Positions 52,781-61,686 are shown, numbered from the stretch's first letter. The stretch: 64,000 bases of DNA from Bradyrhizobium sp. 1 (GCF_023073315.1 NZ_JADPJH010000028.1:39082-103081), one strand, 5' to 3'. Made by a program: numbers and translations. Notes: generated from the letters alone by a model not told the origin.

Positions 52781-53377
52781 GTGCCCGAACAACATGTGAA
52801 CGAGGGAGCGGGCCCCGCGCTCGCATTTAGCGTTGCCCTGCTGCTGGGCGTCTTCGCGAGCCTCGTCACCGCGCCGGGCGCCGAAGGCCTGTACGGCGCG
52901 TTTCTCGCCGCCCTGATGTTCGCGATCGCAGCGTATGATGCGCGCCACTACCTCATTCCCAACGAGTTGACGGGGGCCGCATTCGCGCTCGCTCTGCTCC
53001 GTGCCGCCGCGTTCGTTCCGGATATCGGCATCGAGGCGCTGCTCTGGCCCGTGGCCCGCGCTGCGGCCGTTGCGCTCCCGCTGCTGCTGCTGATGGCGCT
53101 CTACCGGCGCTGGCGCGGCCGCGACGGGCTCGGACTCGGCGACGTCAAGCTCGCCGCGGTCTGCGGCGCCTGGCTCGATCTGACGACCGTCGCCGCGGTG
53201 ATCGAGCTGGCGGCGCTACTCGCGATTGGCGTCTATGTCGCCAATGCCGCACTGCAAAGAAAGCCGCTGCGCGGGACCGCTTTTTTACCCTTCGGGCTTT
53301 TCCTGGCCCCGGCGATCTGGATCGGTTGGCTGGGAGAGACCTGGTATGTGAACTGGCTGGGCGGCTGGCCGGGCTAA
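52781..53377 (+). CDS. A24-family prepilin peptidase (GspO/TadV-like)
   Basis: A 198-residue integral membrane aspartyl peptidase with about six spans. The two catalytic Asp are in AAYDARHYLIPNELTG (about residue 52) and GLGLGDVKLAAVCG (about residue 118). The N-terminal methylation domain of classic GspO/PilD is missing, as in the short CpaA/TadV form. It is expected to cleave the GspG-K prepilins. The start is GTG 52781, 4 bases after gspD stops, so it is likely cotranscribed with the secretin. Whether another enzyme N-methylates the pseudopilins is unknown. Confidence 0.88.
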   Translation: MPEQHVNEGAGPALAFSVALLLGVFASLVTAPGAEGLYGAFLAALMFAIAAYDARHYLIPNELTGAAFALALLRAAAFVPDIGIEALLWPVARAAAVALPLLLLMALYRRWRGRDGLGLGDVKLAAVCGAWLDLTTVAAVIELAALLAIGVYVANAALQRKPLRGTAFLPFGLFLAPAIWIGWLGETWYVNWLGGWPG

Positions 53378-53500
53378 GGCCAAACGCGATCAGGTCTAAT
53401 CCTCGTCGCGGCGCAATCCGCCTTCCGCCGTCCCCTACTGTGCATGGGGTTGTTTTCGGCTTTTTTGTCGAAACGATCGGTACCCGTGAGCCGACGTGCC

Positions 53501-54046
53501 TCAGTGCTCCCGGCTCGGCGCCCATTCCAGGGCCCGCAGGCGGGCCTGGGCGATCTCTCCGCGCGTCATCTTGGTGGTGACGGCATCCCGGATCCGGACC
53601 CGCGCCTCGCGCGCCTGCGGCGGCGCTGCGGCCGTCGACAGGTTGAGCCATTTGGAGGCCTCGACGATGTCCTGCGGCACGCCAAAGCCCCGGTCGTAGA
53701 GCAGTCCCAGCGAATATTGGGCCCGGGTGTCGCCCTGCTCCGCCGCGCGGCGGTACCACATCGCGGCTTCCGTGTAGTTCTGCGGCACGCCGCGGCCAGT
53801 CTCGAACAGGAAGCCGAGATAGGTCTGCGCCGCCGCATTGCCGCGCTCGGCGAGCGGAATGAAGATCCGGGAGGCCACCACATAGTCTTGGCGCTGGAAC
53901 GCGGAGACGCCCTGGCGGACCGATTGGGCGCGGGCGGGGATGGCCGGCAGCAGCACGAGCACGGCCAAAGCGACGGCCCACCCGGCCCGTCGGATGAGGC
54001 CGGCCTGACGCCGACGCACGGAATCGCATTTGCCGAAAGATGTCAT
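53501..54046 (-). CDS. Secreted Sel1-repeat (TPR-like) protein
   Basis: A 181-residue protein with a signal peptide (hydrophobic AGWAVALAVLVLLPAIPARAQ, cleavage after ARA) and a short basic leader. Two Sel1-like repeats follow: AAAQTYLGFLFETGRGVPQNYTEAAMWYRRAAEQG and TRAQYSLGLLYDRGFGVPQDIVEASKWLNLSTA. Such repeats bind other proteins in the periplasm. GGAA precedes ATG 54046. The gene stands alone between gspO and the WbqC-family gene; a link to either is not evident. Confidence 0.8.
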   Translation of the reverse strand: MTSFGKCDSVRRRQAGLIRRAGWAVALAVLVLLPAIPARAQSVRQGVSAFQRQDYVVASRIFIPLAERGNAAAQTYLGFLFETGRGVPQNYTEAAMWYRRAAEQGDTRAQYSLGLLYDRGFGVPQDIVEASKWLNLSTAAAPPQAREARVRIRDAVTTKMTRGEIAQARLRALEWAPSREH

Positions 54047-54254
54047 GCCGTTCCTTCCCTGCCTGCGCGCCAGATTAGTCTGCCGCTACACGAGAATCCA
54101 GAGCGCGGCCGAGCGGCCGATTTGACGCTTTGGGCGCAGCGCAGGCCCGACTATAAGACGAGCGAGAATCTCTTCGAAGGTTGCTTGGACATCTTCTCTT
54201 GGCCACCGCGCGGAATGCGCGGACACGGCCGTCACGGGTACAGGATCGCGCGTT

Positions 54255-54944
54255 GTGCGGATTTGCATCATCCAGTCCTGCTACATCCCCTGGAAGGGCT
54301 TCTTCGATCTGATCCGGAGCTGCGACGAATACGTGATCTTCGACCGCGTCCAGTACGTGAAGCGGCATTGGCACAATCGCAACCTGATCAAGACGGCGAA
54401 CGGCCCGACGTGGCTGACCATCCCCGTCGTGGTCAAGGGCCGCTTCGAGCAGCCGATCGACGAGGTCGAGATCGCGGGGCCCTGGGCCGAGAAGCATTGG
54501 CGCGCGATCGCGCTCGCCTATCGCCGCGCCGCGTTCTTCGACGATTTCGCCGAATTGGTGAAGGGCTGGTACGAACAGGCCGAGCGCGAGCGGCGGCTGA
54601 CCGATATCAACGCCATCTTCCTGCACGGTATCGCCGGCCTGCTCGGAATCAGGACGCGGATGACGCGCGACACCGCCTATCCGGCGCAAGGGGCCAAGAC
54701 CGAACGTCTGCTCGCCATCGCCCGCGCGGCGGGCGCCGACCGCTATCTCAGCGGCCCTTCGGCACGCGACTATTTCGACGAGGACATGTTCCGCGCCGCC
54801 GGCGTGACGACGGAATGGATGAGCTACCGCGGCTATCCCGAATACACGCAATTGCACGGCGACTTCGTCCACGAAGTCAGCGCGCTCGACCTGCTGTTCA
54901 ACACCGGGCGAGAGGCCGCACGCTATCTCGATCGGAGCGCCTGA
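54255..54944 (+). CDS. WbqC-family protein
   Basis: A 229-residue protein opening with IIQSCYIPWKGFFDLIRSCDEYVIFD, the hallmark of the WbqC-like family found in O-antigen loci. Other blocks are HNRNLIKTANGPTWLTIPV, GAKTERLLAIARAAGADRYLSGPSARDYFDE and MSYRGYPEYTQLHGDF. The family's reaction is not known to me; its presence supports that the region after the secretion genes again concerns a surface glycan. The start is GTG 54255. The 208 bases upstream hold no gene. The stop lies 21 bases before a strong hairpin. Confidence 0.82.
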   Translation: MRICIIQSCYIPWKGFFDLIRSCDEYVIFDRVQYVKRHWHNRNLIKTANGPTWLTIPVVVKGRFEQPIDEVEIAGPWAEKHWRAIALAYRRAAFFDDFAELVKGWYEQAERERRLTDINAIFLHGIAGLLGIRTRMTRDTAYPAQGAKTERLLAIARAAGADRYLSGPSARDYFDEDMFRAAGVTTEWMSYRGYPEYTQLHGDFVHEVSALDLLFNTGREAARYLDRSA

Positions 54945-54960
54945 ACGGCGACACAGACAG

Positions 54961-54994
54961 AAAAACGCTCCGGACGAGGTCATCGTCCGGAGCG
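54961..54994 (-). terminator. Factor-independent terminator of the beta-helix gene
   Basis: Perfect 12-base arms CGCTCCGGACGA (54966-54977) and TCGTCCGGAGCG (54983-54994) with a 5-base loop. Read on the minus strand, the stem is followed by five T (complement of AAAAA at 54961-54965). It sits 22 bases after the stop of the minus-strand gene and may also stop the WbqC gene transcript from the other side. Confidence 0.85.
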
Positions 54995-55016
54995 CTCGTC
55001 CTAGCTGGTCGCAGTC

Positions 55017-55868
55017 TTATTTGTACCCGCCCGGAACTGCGGTCGGAGCCGTATCCGGCGTGTTGTCGTTGACCTGGTTGTCGCCATAGGAGAGCACGGT
55101 GCCGGAGATCGAGCCACCGGCGTTGCTGGCGATGACCGAACGGCCGACACGGATGTTGCCGGAGCCCGCATTGATGATGCCGACCTGCGTGCTGTTGGTG
55201 ATCGTCGATTCATAGATCTGGATGTTGCCGCCGGTCAAATCGGCGACGCCATTGGTGTTGCGGTCGATCGTGACGCGGCTCAGGACCGCGTGGGCAAGCG
55301 CCGGCGAGACCGGTGCGACCTTGATACCGCCGCCATTCGCGGCGCCGTTATGGATCACGACAGTGTTGGTGACCATCAGCGAGGCGTTGCCGGTAGGCAC
55401 GAACTCGATGCCGAGGCCGCTCGCGCTGCCGAAGCCGCGGATCACGCAGCTATCGACGACGAGGCCGCCGCCGGCGATGAACTTGATTCCGGAAAGGCCG
55501 GTCCCGAGACCCTCGAAATCCAGTCCCTTCAGGTAGATGAAGTCGTTCGCGCCGGCGTTGACGATGATGGCGTTGGTGCCGGACACCAGAACACCCGCCG
55601 TGCCAGATTCGCAGGAGATCGTGATGGACTTCGTGATCGTGACCGCGCCGAAACCGCCGGGATCGATGCAGTTGATCTCGCCCGCCGCGGCCGTCTTCGA
55701 AATGGCACCGGCGAAGGTCTTGCAGGGCGCGGTGCGGCTGCACGGGTTAGCATCGTCGCCGACGCCTGACACCCAGGTCCGCGTCGCCTGGGCGTGTGCC
55801 GGAGCGGACGCAAGGAATGGTAGGAAAAGACCAATGGCTAGTGTGAGAAAAGCTAAATGGCGCATCAT
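55017..55868 (-). CDS. Secreted right-handed beta-helix-like protein
   Basis: A 283-residue protein with a clear signal (MMRHLAFLTLAIGLFLPFLASAPAHAQA, cleavage after AHA). The mature part begins TRTWVSGVGDDANPCSRTAPCKTFAGAIS, then a run of Val/Ile/Gly/Asn-rich turns (AVTITKSITISCESG, GVLVSGTNAIIVNAG, VVDSCVIRGFG) typical of parallel beta-helix proteins. No pectate-lyase or other catalytic cluster is obvious. AGGAGGG lies upstream of the twin ATGs at 55868 and 55865. Followed by a strong terminator. Function unknown; a surface or periplasmic glycan-binding role is only a guess. Confidence 0.75.
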   Translation of the reverse strand: MMRHLAFLTLAIGLFLPFLASAPAHAQATRTWVSGVGDDANPCSRTAPCKTFAGAISKTAAAGEINCIDPGGFGAVTITKSITISCESGTAGVLVSGTNAIIVNAGANDFIYLKGLDFEGLGTGLSGIKFIAGGGLVVDSCVIRGFGSASGLGIEFVPTGNASLMVTNTVVIHNGAANGGGIKVAPVSPALAHAVLSRVTIDRNTNGVADLTGGNIQIYESTITNSTQVGIINAGSGNIRVGRSVIASNAGGSISGTVLSYGDNQVNDNTPDTAPTAVPGGYK

Positions 55869-56330
55869 GAACCCTCCTTGTTGACCGGAATTTCTTTCCA
55901 GCCTGCTGAAATGCATGCAGTAATCGTCGCTCCCGGAACTGCGACCGGCAATTTCAAAGTTCTCTACTTTCGGAATAGACGCGCCTTGCAATCGCCTCCA
56001 GAGATTGCAGCCCGTCGACGTCGATCGAGACGAAATGGAATGGGTACGCAGACAACAAAATTTCAGAAGTAAATCAGGCCGGGGTGCCGTGGCTCGCCGG
56101 ACGGACGAAACTGCACCCTGCTACTATGTCCCGCAACTGTGACACCGGTTCAAAGCTCGTGCACATTTGTCGCACAGATCCCTAGGGTTGATTCCGGTCA
56201 CCGCGCGTTTGCGCCTCCCGCTCACTTGCCGTATGAAAAAGGACCGAACCTCGCGGCCATGCTGCGATCCCTATAAGATATTGCAAGTCCACGGCGATTT
56301 ACCCGACCGGCGCCGGTTCCCGAAGAGACG
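55869..56330. other. 462-base divergent control region
   Basis: No gene is supported between the beta-helix gene and the acyl carrier protein gene. It is less GC-rich than its flanks and contains a TATAAG box (56272-56277), 59 bases before the ACP start, but no convincing -35 partner. It should contain the promoter of the nine-gene operon that follows. Confidence 0.5.
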
Positions 56331-56549
56331 ATGATGCAGGCGAATGAGCTGATTGCGGAAGTACTGCGAAGCAGCATTTCGATCCCACATGGCGACACGC
56401 CATTGGCAGAACTCGAAGGTTGGGATTCGCTGAAGGGCGTCCGATTGGTGCTTCGCCTGGAAGAGATCATCGGCAGGGAACTGTCCGAGGACGACATCGA
56501 GCGGCTTCGATCGGTCCACGATGTCGAGCGTCTTCTGAAGGTCACATGA
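56331..56549 (+). CDS. Acyl/aminoacyl carrier protein
   Basis: A 72-residue four-helix carrier protein. GWDSLKGVRLVLRLEEIIG holds the Ser (about residue 33) that would take the phosphopantetheine arm; the DSL triad and the acidic helix 2 are standard. It is not the fatty-acid ACP (DSLDTVELVM type). Its size and neighbours (SDR at 56553, adenylation enzyme at 57290) recall DltC-like or dedicated sugar-acylation carriers. The start may be either of two adjacent ATGs, 56331 or 56334. The next gene starts 3 bases after its stop. Confidence 0.88.
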   Translation: MMQANELIAEVLRSSISIPHGDTPLAELEGWDSLKGVRLVLRLEEIIGRELSEDDIERLRSVHDVERLLKVT

Positions 56550-56552
56550 CAC

Positions 56553-57290
56553 ATGACACCGACTGATGACCGCTGGGTGGTGATCTCGGGTGCCGGCGGC
56601 GCCGTCGGGTGCGAATTCGTGACGCATTTCGCCGCAAGCGGCCGTCCGGTGCTCGCGCTCGATCGGACGTTCGCCGCCTCGCCTCAACCGCCGTCGGTGG
56701 TGGCGCGGCCATTGGACCTCACCGACGAGGATCAGGTTCGCGCAGTGCTCGCGGACGTCATTCCGACAAGTGCCTCCATCGCGCTGCTCGTCAACGCCGT
56801 CGGGCTGATCTGGAACGAGCCGACGCTGAGCTTCAAAGGCGCCAAGCTCGTCACCCACGCGCTGGACTCCTGGCGCAAGGTGATCGACGCCAATCTCACC
56901 GCGCCCTTCGTCGTCGCGTCCCAGGTCGCGGCCAGGATGGCACGGCGCGGCGGCGGCGCCATCGTCAATTTCTCCTCGATCGCGAGCGAGGGAAATGCCG
57001 GACAGGCCGCCTATGGCGCCGCCAAGGCGGGTGTGGAGGGACTGACCCGCACCATGGCGATCGAGCTCGGTCCGCTCGGTGTGCGCGTTAACGCGGTGGC
57101 GCTCGGCTTCATCGACGTCGCCACGACGCGGCAGGCCGTCGCTGAGGAGCGCCTGCAGAATTACATCCAGAAGACTCCGGTCGGCCGACTCGGACGGTTC
57201 GACGACGTCGTCAACGCCGTCGAGTTTCTCGCAACCAACGCTTTCGCCAACGGCACCATCGTCAAGCTGGACGGAGGCCTGCGTCTCTAA
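56553..57290 (+). CDS. SDR-family oxidoreductase (3-oxoacyl-ACP reductase-like)
   Basis: A 245-residue classical SDR. It has the SGAGGAVGCEFV cofactor motif at residues 12-23, NAVGLIW in place of the NNAG motif, NFSSIASEGNAGQAAYGAAKAG with the catalytic Ser, Tyr and Lys, and NAVALGFIDV. The C-terminal NAFANGTIVKLDGGLRL is typical for FabG-like enzymes. Between a carrier protein and an adenylating enzyme, the likely substrate is a carrier-bound keto-acyl group; a sugar substrate is possible too. The stop TAA overlaps the next ATG by one base. Confidence 0.85.
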   Translation: MTPTDDRWVVISGAGGAVGCEFVTHFAASGRPVLALDRTFAASPQPPSVVARPLDLTDEDQVRAVLADVIPTSASIALLVNAVGLIWNEPTLSFKGAKLVTHALDSWRKVIDANLTAPFVVASQVAARMARRGGGAIVNFSSIASEGNAGQAAYGAAKAGVEGLTRTMAIELGPLGVRVNAVALGFIDVATTRQAVAEERLQNYIQKTPVGRLGRFDDVVNAVEFLATNAFANGTIVKLDGGLRL

Positions 57291-58816
57291 TGCCGGATCT
57301 GTGGAGCGCATTCGCGGAGATCGCCCATGCCGACCCGGCCGCCCCCGCGCTGGTCGCCGGCGAATCCGTCGCCAGCTTCGGCGAGTTGAAGCAGCTTGCC
57401 GAACGTTGCGCGGCGGCTCTTGTCGCGCGCGGCATCGCGAAAGGCGATGTCGTGGCGTTGCAACTTCCCAAACGCCGCATCACCTATGCACTCTTGCTGG
57501 CGTGTCTGCGTCTTGGCGCGCCTTACGTGTTCCTTGATCCCAAAAATCCGGCGGAGCGCACCCGTCGCATGGTGGCGAAGCTTCGTCCCAGGCTGCTGTT
57601 GAGCATGTCCGATGCCGAAAACGCTTTCGGCTCGACACTGCGACTGTCGGACGACCACGAAGACAGCTGGCTCGGCGACATCGCCGCGACCGACGCCCCG
57701 ACACCGCGCATCACCGGGATGGATCCGGCCTATGTGATGTTTACCTCGGGCTCGACCGGCGAGCCGAAAGGCGCCGTGATCCCGCATCAAGGCGTGCTGA
57801 GCCTGGTCGCGTGGTCGAGAAGCATCGTGGGAAACGCGCCGCGGCAACGCTTCACCAGCATCAATCCGCTGCATTTCGACAATTCGGTGTTCGACGTCTA
57901 TTGCGGCCTGTTCAACGGCGCCGCGTTGGTGCCGGTCGAGACGTCGGAGGTCAAGAATCCGGCAAGCTGGGTCAAGATCATCCGCAACGGCAAAGCGAGC
58001 GTGATGTTCGCGGTGCCGACGCTGTTTCTGATCCTCGACCAACTCGGCCTGCTGACACCTCGCACGCTGCCCGACCTGCGCACGCTCCAGTTCGGCGGCG
58101 AAGGTTATCCGATCGGCAAGCTGCGCGATTTTCACGCCCGCTTCGCCGGACAGGCGCGCCTCGTCAATGTCTACGGCCCGACCGAGACGAGCTGCATCTG
58201 CTCGAGCATCGAGATCACGGCCGACATTCTCGCCGCACCCGACAGCGAATTTCCCCCGCTTGGCGGCATGCATCCCGACTTCACCCACGCCATCCTCGAC
58301 GACGAGCAGAAGCCGGTTCCGAGCGGCGAAGCCGGGGAATTGTGGATCGGCGGTCCCTGTGTCGGGCTCGGTTACTACGCCAACCCGGAGGAAACGGCGG
58401 CGCGATTCCGTCAGGACCCGCGGCAGGACGATTACCGCGCGCTGTTCTACCGGACCGGCGATCGCGTCCGCGAGGACGAGAACGGCCTGCTCTGGTTCCA
58501 CGGCAGGGTCGACAACCAGGTGAAGATTCGCGGCCACAGGATCGAACTCGAGGAAATTGATCTCGCCGTGCAAAGCCTCGCCGGGATGCGGCGTGCCGTC
58601 GCCGTCGTCTCCCGCGGCGTGGATGGCGAGGAGATTGCGGTTGCCTATGTCGCCGATCGCGCTATCCCCTCGCAGGAGGTTCTGAATTGCTGCCGCGACA
58701 AGCTGCCCACCTACATGCAGCCGGCCCGGGTGGTTCAATTCGAGGATTTGCCGCGAAATGCCAACGGCAAGGTCGACAGGCTGGCGACGAAGTCGTTGCT
58801 GGCGCAACCCAGATGA
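57290..58816 (+). CDS. Stand-alone adenylation enzyme (DltA/NRPS A-domain-like)
   Basis: A 508-residue adenylate-forming enzyme. Core motifs: A3 VMFTSGSTGEPKGAV (about residues 149-163), A4 LHFDNSVFDVYCGLFNG, A5 NVYGPTETSCI, A7 YRTGDRVREDENG, A8 GRVDNQVKIRGHRIELEEID and A10 NANGKVDRLA with the catalytic Lys. The Asp in FDNS corresponds to the residue that binds the amino group of amino-acid substrates in NRPS A-domains and DltA, so an amino acid is the likely substrate. It would load the carrier protein encoded at 56331. No DltB-like transferase is nearby. ATG 57290 overlaps the SDR stop. Confidence 0.87.
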   Translation: MPDLWSAFAEIAHADPAAPALVAGESVASFGELKQLAERCAAALVARGIAKGDVVALQLPKRRITYALLLACLRLGAPYVFLDPKNPAERTRRMVAKLRPRLLLSMSDAENAFGSTLRLSDDHEDSWLGDIAATDAPTPRITGMDPAYVMFTSGSTGEPKGAVIPHQGVLSLVAWSRSIVGNAPRQRFTSINPLHFDNSVFDVYCGLFNGAALVPVETSEVKNPASWVKIIRNGKASVMFAVPTLFLILDQLGLLTPRTLPDLRTLQFGGEGYPIGKLRDFHARFAGQARLVNVYGPTETSCICSSIEITADILAAPDSEFPPLGGMHPDFTHAILDDEQKPVPSGEAGELWIGGPCVGLGYYANPEETAARFRQDPRQDDYRALFYRTGDRVREDENGLLWFHGRVDNQVKIRGHRIELEEIDLAVQSLAGMRRAVAVVSRGVDGEEIAVAYVADRAIPSQEVLNCCRDKLPTYMQPARVVQFEDLPRNANGKVDRLATKSLLAQPR

Positions 58817-58820
58817 TCTC

Positions 58821-59816
58821 ATGAGACTGTCCATCGTCACCACGCTCTACAAGTCGGCGCCGACGCTCGACCGGTTCTATCGGCGGGCGAAAGCGGCCGC
58901 GGAGGTGCTGACGAACGACTACGAGATCGTCATGGTGGACGACGGCTCGCCGGACAATTCGCTCGCACTCGCCACAGAGATCTCCGAACGGGATCATCGC
59001 GTCCGCGTCGTCGAACTCTCGCGCAATTTCGGCCATCACAAGGCCCTGATGACCGGGCTCGACCATTCCACCGGCGAACTGTGCTTCCTGATCGACAGCG
59101 ACCTCGAGGAAGATCCCGAGCTGCTGGCGGCCTTCTTCGACAAGCTCGAGGACAGCGGAGCCGACGTCGTCTACGGCTATCAGGAGGATCGCAAGGGCGG
59201 CATCGGCGAGCGGCTGACGGGCTACATCGCGTATTGGCTGTTCAAGCTGCTAATCGCGTTTCCGGTCCCGCGCAATCACATCACCGTCCGCCTGATGCGG
59301 CGGGAGTATGTCGATTCACTGCTGATGCACAAGGAGCGACAAACGGTGATCGGCGGCCTCTGGATCATCACAGGCTTCCGCCAGATCGGCGTTCCCGTGG
59401 CCAAGCTCTCGAAGGGGACGTCGACCTATAGTCTGTGGCGCCGCTGGCGGATGCTGATCGACAGCGTCACCTCGTTCAGCGAGGTTCCGCTCGTCGGCAT
59501 CTTCTATCTCGGCATCATCATCTGCATGCTGTCCGCTGTGGTCGGCTTCAGCCTGCTCTTTCGCAAGCTGTTCCTCGGCCAGGTGCTCGCCGGCTGGACT
59601 TCCGTGATGATCTCGGTCTGGTTCCTCGGTGGATTGCTGATCCTGTGCGTCGGCGTCGTTGGGATCTACATCTCGAAGATATTCATCGAGACCAAGAACC
59701 GGCCCTATTCGATCGTGCGCAAGGTCCACCAGAAGGATGCGGCGGACGCGGCCAACGACCGCGGCGCGCACGCGGTGACGAAAGACACCAGATTTCAGGA
59801 CAGTCGGGGACAATGA
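58821..59816 (+). CDS. GT2 polyprenyl-phosphate sugar transferase (GtrB/ArnC-like)
   Basis: A 331-residue GT-A enzyme with SIVTTLYKSAPTLDRFYRR, VDDGSPDNSL, LSRNFGHHKALMTGLDHS, LIDSDLEEDPELL (acidic metal motif) and TVIGGLWIITGFRQIGVPV. Two C-terminal membrane segments (about residues 228-254 and 262-290) are followed by YISKIFIETKNRPYSIV. It probably forms undecaprenyl-phosphate-sugar. ATG 58821 is 4 bases after the ligase stop. Its stop overlaps the methyltransferase start (ATGA at 59813). A GT-C partner gene is not adjacent here, unlike at 24434. Confidence 0.85.
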   Translation: MRLSIVTTLYKSAPTLDRFYRRAKAAAEVLTNDYEIVMVDDGSPDNSLALATEISERDHRVRVVELSRNFGHHKALMTGLDHSTGELCFLIDSDLEEDPELLAAFFDKLEDSGADVVYGYQEDRKGGIGERLTGYIAYWLFKLLIAFPVPRNHITVRLMRREYVDSLLMHKERQTVIGGLWIITGFRQIGVPVAKLSKGTSTYSLWRRWRMLIDSVTSFSEVPLVGIFYLGIIICMLSAVVGFSLLFRKLFLGQVLAGWTSVMISVWFLGGLLILCVGVVGIYISKIFIETKNRPYSIVRKVHQKDAADAANDRGAHAVTKDTRFQDSRGQ

Positions 59817-60985
59817 TCAAGAACGCCATGCAATGTTCTGTATGCGGCGCGGACCAGTGGCAGGCGATCCCCGATCCTCTTCCCAACCGGTCGATCACGA
59901 CGGCCGGCGTCTTGCTCAAGCAGCCGCTGGCGAAGGCGCAGTGCGGGGCGTGCGGATTGCTGCAACGGGCCAATGCCGATTTCGTCGGAAATTCCGACTA
60001 TTACGAAAATCGCTACGCCGACTATTACCTGCGCGCCGGCGCCGAGATCTACGACGCGCCGCGCTACCGCGTGATGGCTGAATGGATGCGCGCCGGTCTC
60101 GGCAATTTCCGGCCGCAATCGATCCTCGACGTCGGCTGCGGCGCCGGCTGGATGATGCGCGCCACGCTCGAACAGTTCCCCGACGCGGAGATCGAGGGCA
60201 TCGAGCCCTCCACGATCAACACTGAACGCGCGCGCAAGGAAGGTTTCAAGGTCGGCCGCGGCAAGATTGGCGAGGCGGCGACGTCGAAGCAAACTTTCGA
60301 CCTCGTCTACGCCAACAACGTGCTCCAGCACGTTTCATCGCCGATCGAATTCCTCACCGCGTTGCACGGCTATCTCTCGAGCGACAGCCTGCTTGTGCTG
60401 ACCTGCCCGGACGCGACGCGCCCGAGCTGCGAGATGCTGTGCACCGACCACAACCACTCGTTCCGGCCGGAGGATCTCGTCGCGCTTGCGAACAAGACTG
60501 GCTACGTGGTTCACGCCTGGCTGCCCAATCCGGGCAACAACGCGGTCCTCGACAAGCAGCTCGTCGTGTTCTCCAAGCGTGGCCGCGCGCACGCGGGCGT
60601 GGGACGGCCCGGCATCGCGGCGCTGACGCTTCCGCAACTCCTGACCGCGCGCCGCGACTATATCGAGCAATGGCGATCGCTCGATGGCAAGCTCTGCGCG
60701 CAGATCGAGGGTGCCGCGCGAACCTTCAACTTCGGCTCGAGCTCATGGACCTGGTTCCTGGCAGGCTATTGTCCGGAATACTGGCGCCGCGTCGATTGTT
60801 GCGTCGTCGATCGTTTTAGTGGACGCTGCCTGGACAAGGCCGTCAAACCGCTCGGCGAAATTGCGGCAGACGCGGCCGACCGCCTCGTGCTCGGGGTCAA
60901 TCCGGTCACGCAGGCATCATTCGCGGAGCGCTTTGCCGCCGAGGGCCGCGCCGTCATACGTTGGGACGAGGTTGTGCAGTCATGA
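59813..60985 (+). CDS. SAM-dependent methyltransferase with zinc-finger start (sugar C-methyltransferase-like)
   Basis: A 390-residue enzyme. The N-terminus has CSVCGADQW and, later, CGACGLLQ, a four-Cys zinc site; a class I methyltransferase domain follows (ILDVGCGAGWMM motif I, FDLVYANNVLQHVSSP motif IV region), with TDHNHSFRPEDLVALANKTGY and a C-terminal domain (CVVDRFSGRCLDKAVKP). This three-part plan matches sugar 3-C-methyltransferases of the TylC3/NovU type. Substrate probably a nucleotide-linked keto-sugar. ATGA overlaps on both sides (59813 and 60982). Confidence 0.8.
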   Translation: MIKNAMQCSVCGADQWQAIPDPLPNRSITTAGVLLKQPLAKAQCGACGLLQRANADFVGNSDYYENRYADYYLRAGAEIYDAPRYRVMAEWMRAGLGNFRPQSILDVGCGAGWMMRATLEQFPDAEIEGIEPSTINTERARKEGFKVGRGKIGEAATSKQTFDLVYANNVLQHVSSPIEFLTALHGYLSSDSLLVLTCPDATRPSCEMLCTDHNHSFRPEDLVALANKTGYVVHAWLPNPGNNAVLDKQLVVFSKRGRAHAGVGRPGIAALTLPQLLTARRDYIEQWRSLDGKLCAQIEGAARTFNFGSSSWTWFLAGYCPEYWRRVDCCVVDRFSGRCLDKAVKPLGEIAADAADRLVLGVNPVTQASFAERFAAEGRAVIRWDEVVQS

Positions 60986-61686
60986 GCGCAGCAGGCCGGT
61001 CCGACACGCCAAGGCAGATCGTCATCTTCGGCGCCGGCCAGGCTGCGGTGACCGCCACGCGATATTTTCACGCCGACACGGCGCATCGGGTCGTCGGCTA
61101 CGCCGTCGATGCCGAGTTCCTCGAGGCCCGCGACCTTCTTGGTTCCCCCGTGGTCGCCGTCGAGGAAGTCCTGCAGCGGTTTCCTCCCGACCAGGTCTTC
61201 GCTTTCGTGCCGATGGGTGCGGCCCGGATGAACCAGGTCCGCACGGAGAAATATGCGCTGATGAAGTCGCTGGGGTATCGCTTCCTCAGCTATGTGCACT
61301 CCTCCAACGACGTCTATAACAAGGGCTCGGTCGGAGAGAACTGCTTCATCCTGGAACGGCAGACCACCAATTACGACTGCGCGATCGGCGACAACGTCGT
61401 GATGTGGAGCGGTTGTCACATCGGCGACGGCAGCCGCATCGGCGACAATTGTTTCTTCGGCTCGCACGTTGTCGTCAACGGCTTCGTCGACGTCGGCGCC
61501 GGCAGCTATCTCTCGAGCAACTGCACGCTGGCCCACGGCATCAAGCTCGGCGCGCGCTCCTTCATTGGCGCCAATGCGCTGATCGCGTCCGACACCGCAG
61601 AAGGCGCGGTCCACGTGGTCGAGCCCACGCCTGCCATGGGGATCGACAGCAAGCGGTTCGTGAAGCTGCTGCGCCATGACATCTGA
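60982..61686 (+). CDS. PglD-like sugar acyltransferase (LbH family)
   Basis: A 234-residue acyltransferase with an N-terminal Rossmann-like sugar-nucleotide domain (IVIFGAGQAAVTATRYF) and a C-terminal hexapeptide beta-helix (VGENCFILERQTTNYDCAIGDNVVMWSGCHIGDGSRIGDNCFFG). The His in GSHVVVNG is in the usual catalytic-base position. PglD-type enzymes acylate the 4-amino group of UDP-sugars from acetyl-CoA. Since a carrier-protein module is in the same operon, the acyl donor here might be carrier-bound rather than CoA, but nothing in the sequence proves that. It overlaps both neighbours (60982 and 61676). Confidence 0.8.
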   Translation: MSAAGRSDTPRQIVIFGAGQAAVTATRYFHADTAHRVVGYAVDAEFLEARDLLGSPVVAVEEVLQRFPPDQVFAFVPMGAARMNQVRTEKYALMKSLGYRFLSYVHSSNDVYNKGSVGENCFILERQTTNYDCAIGDNVVMWSGCHIGDGSRIGDNCFFGSHVVVNGFVDVGAGSYLSSNCTLAHGIKLGARSFIGANALIASDTAEGAVHVVEPTPAMGIDSKRFVKLLRHDI

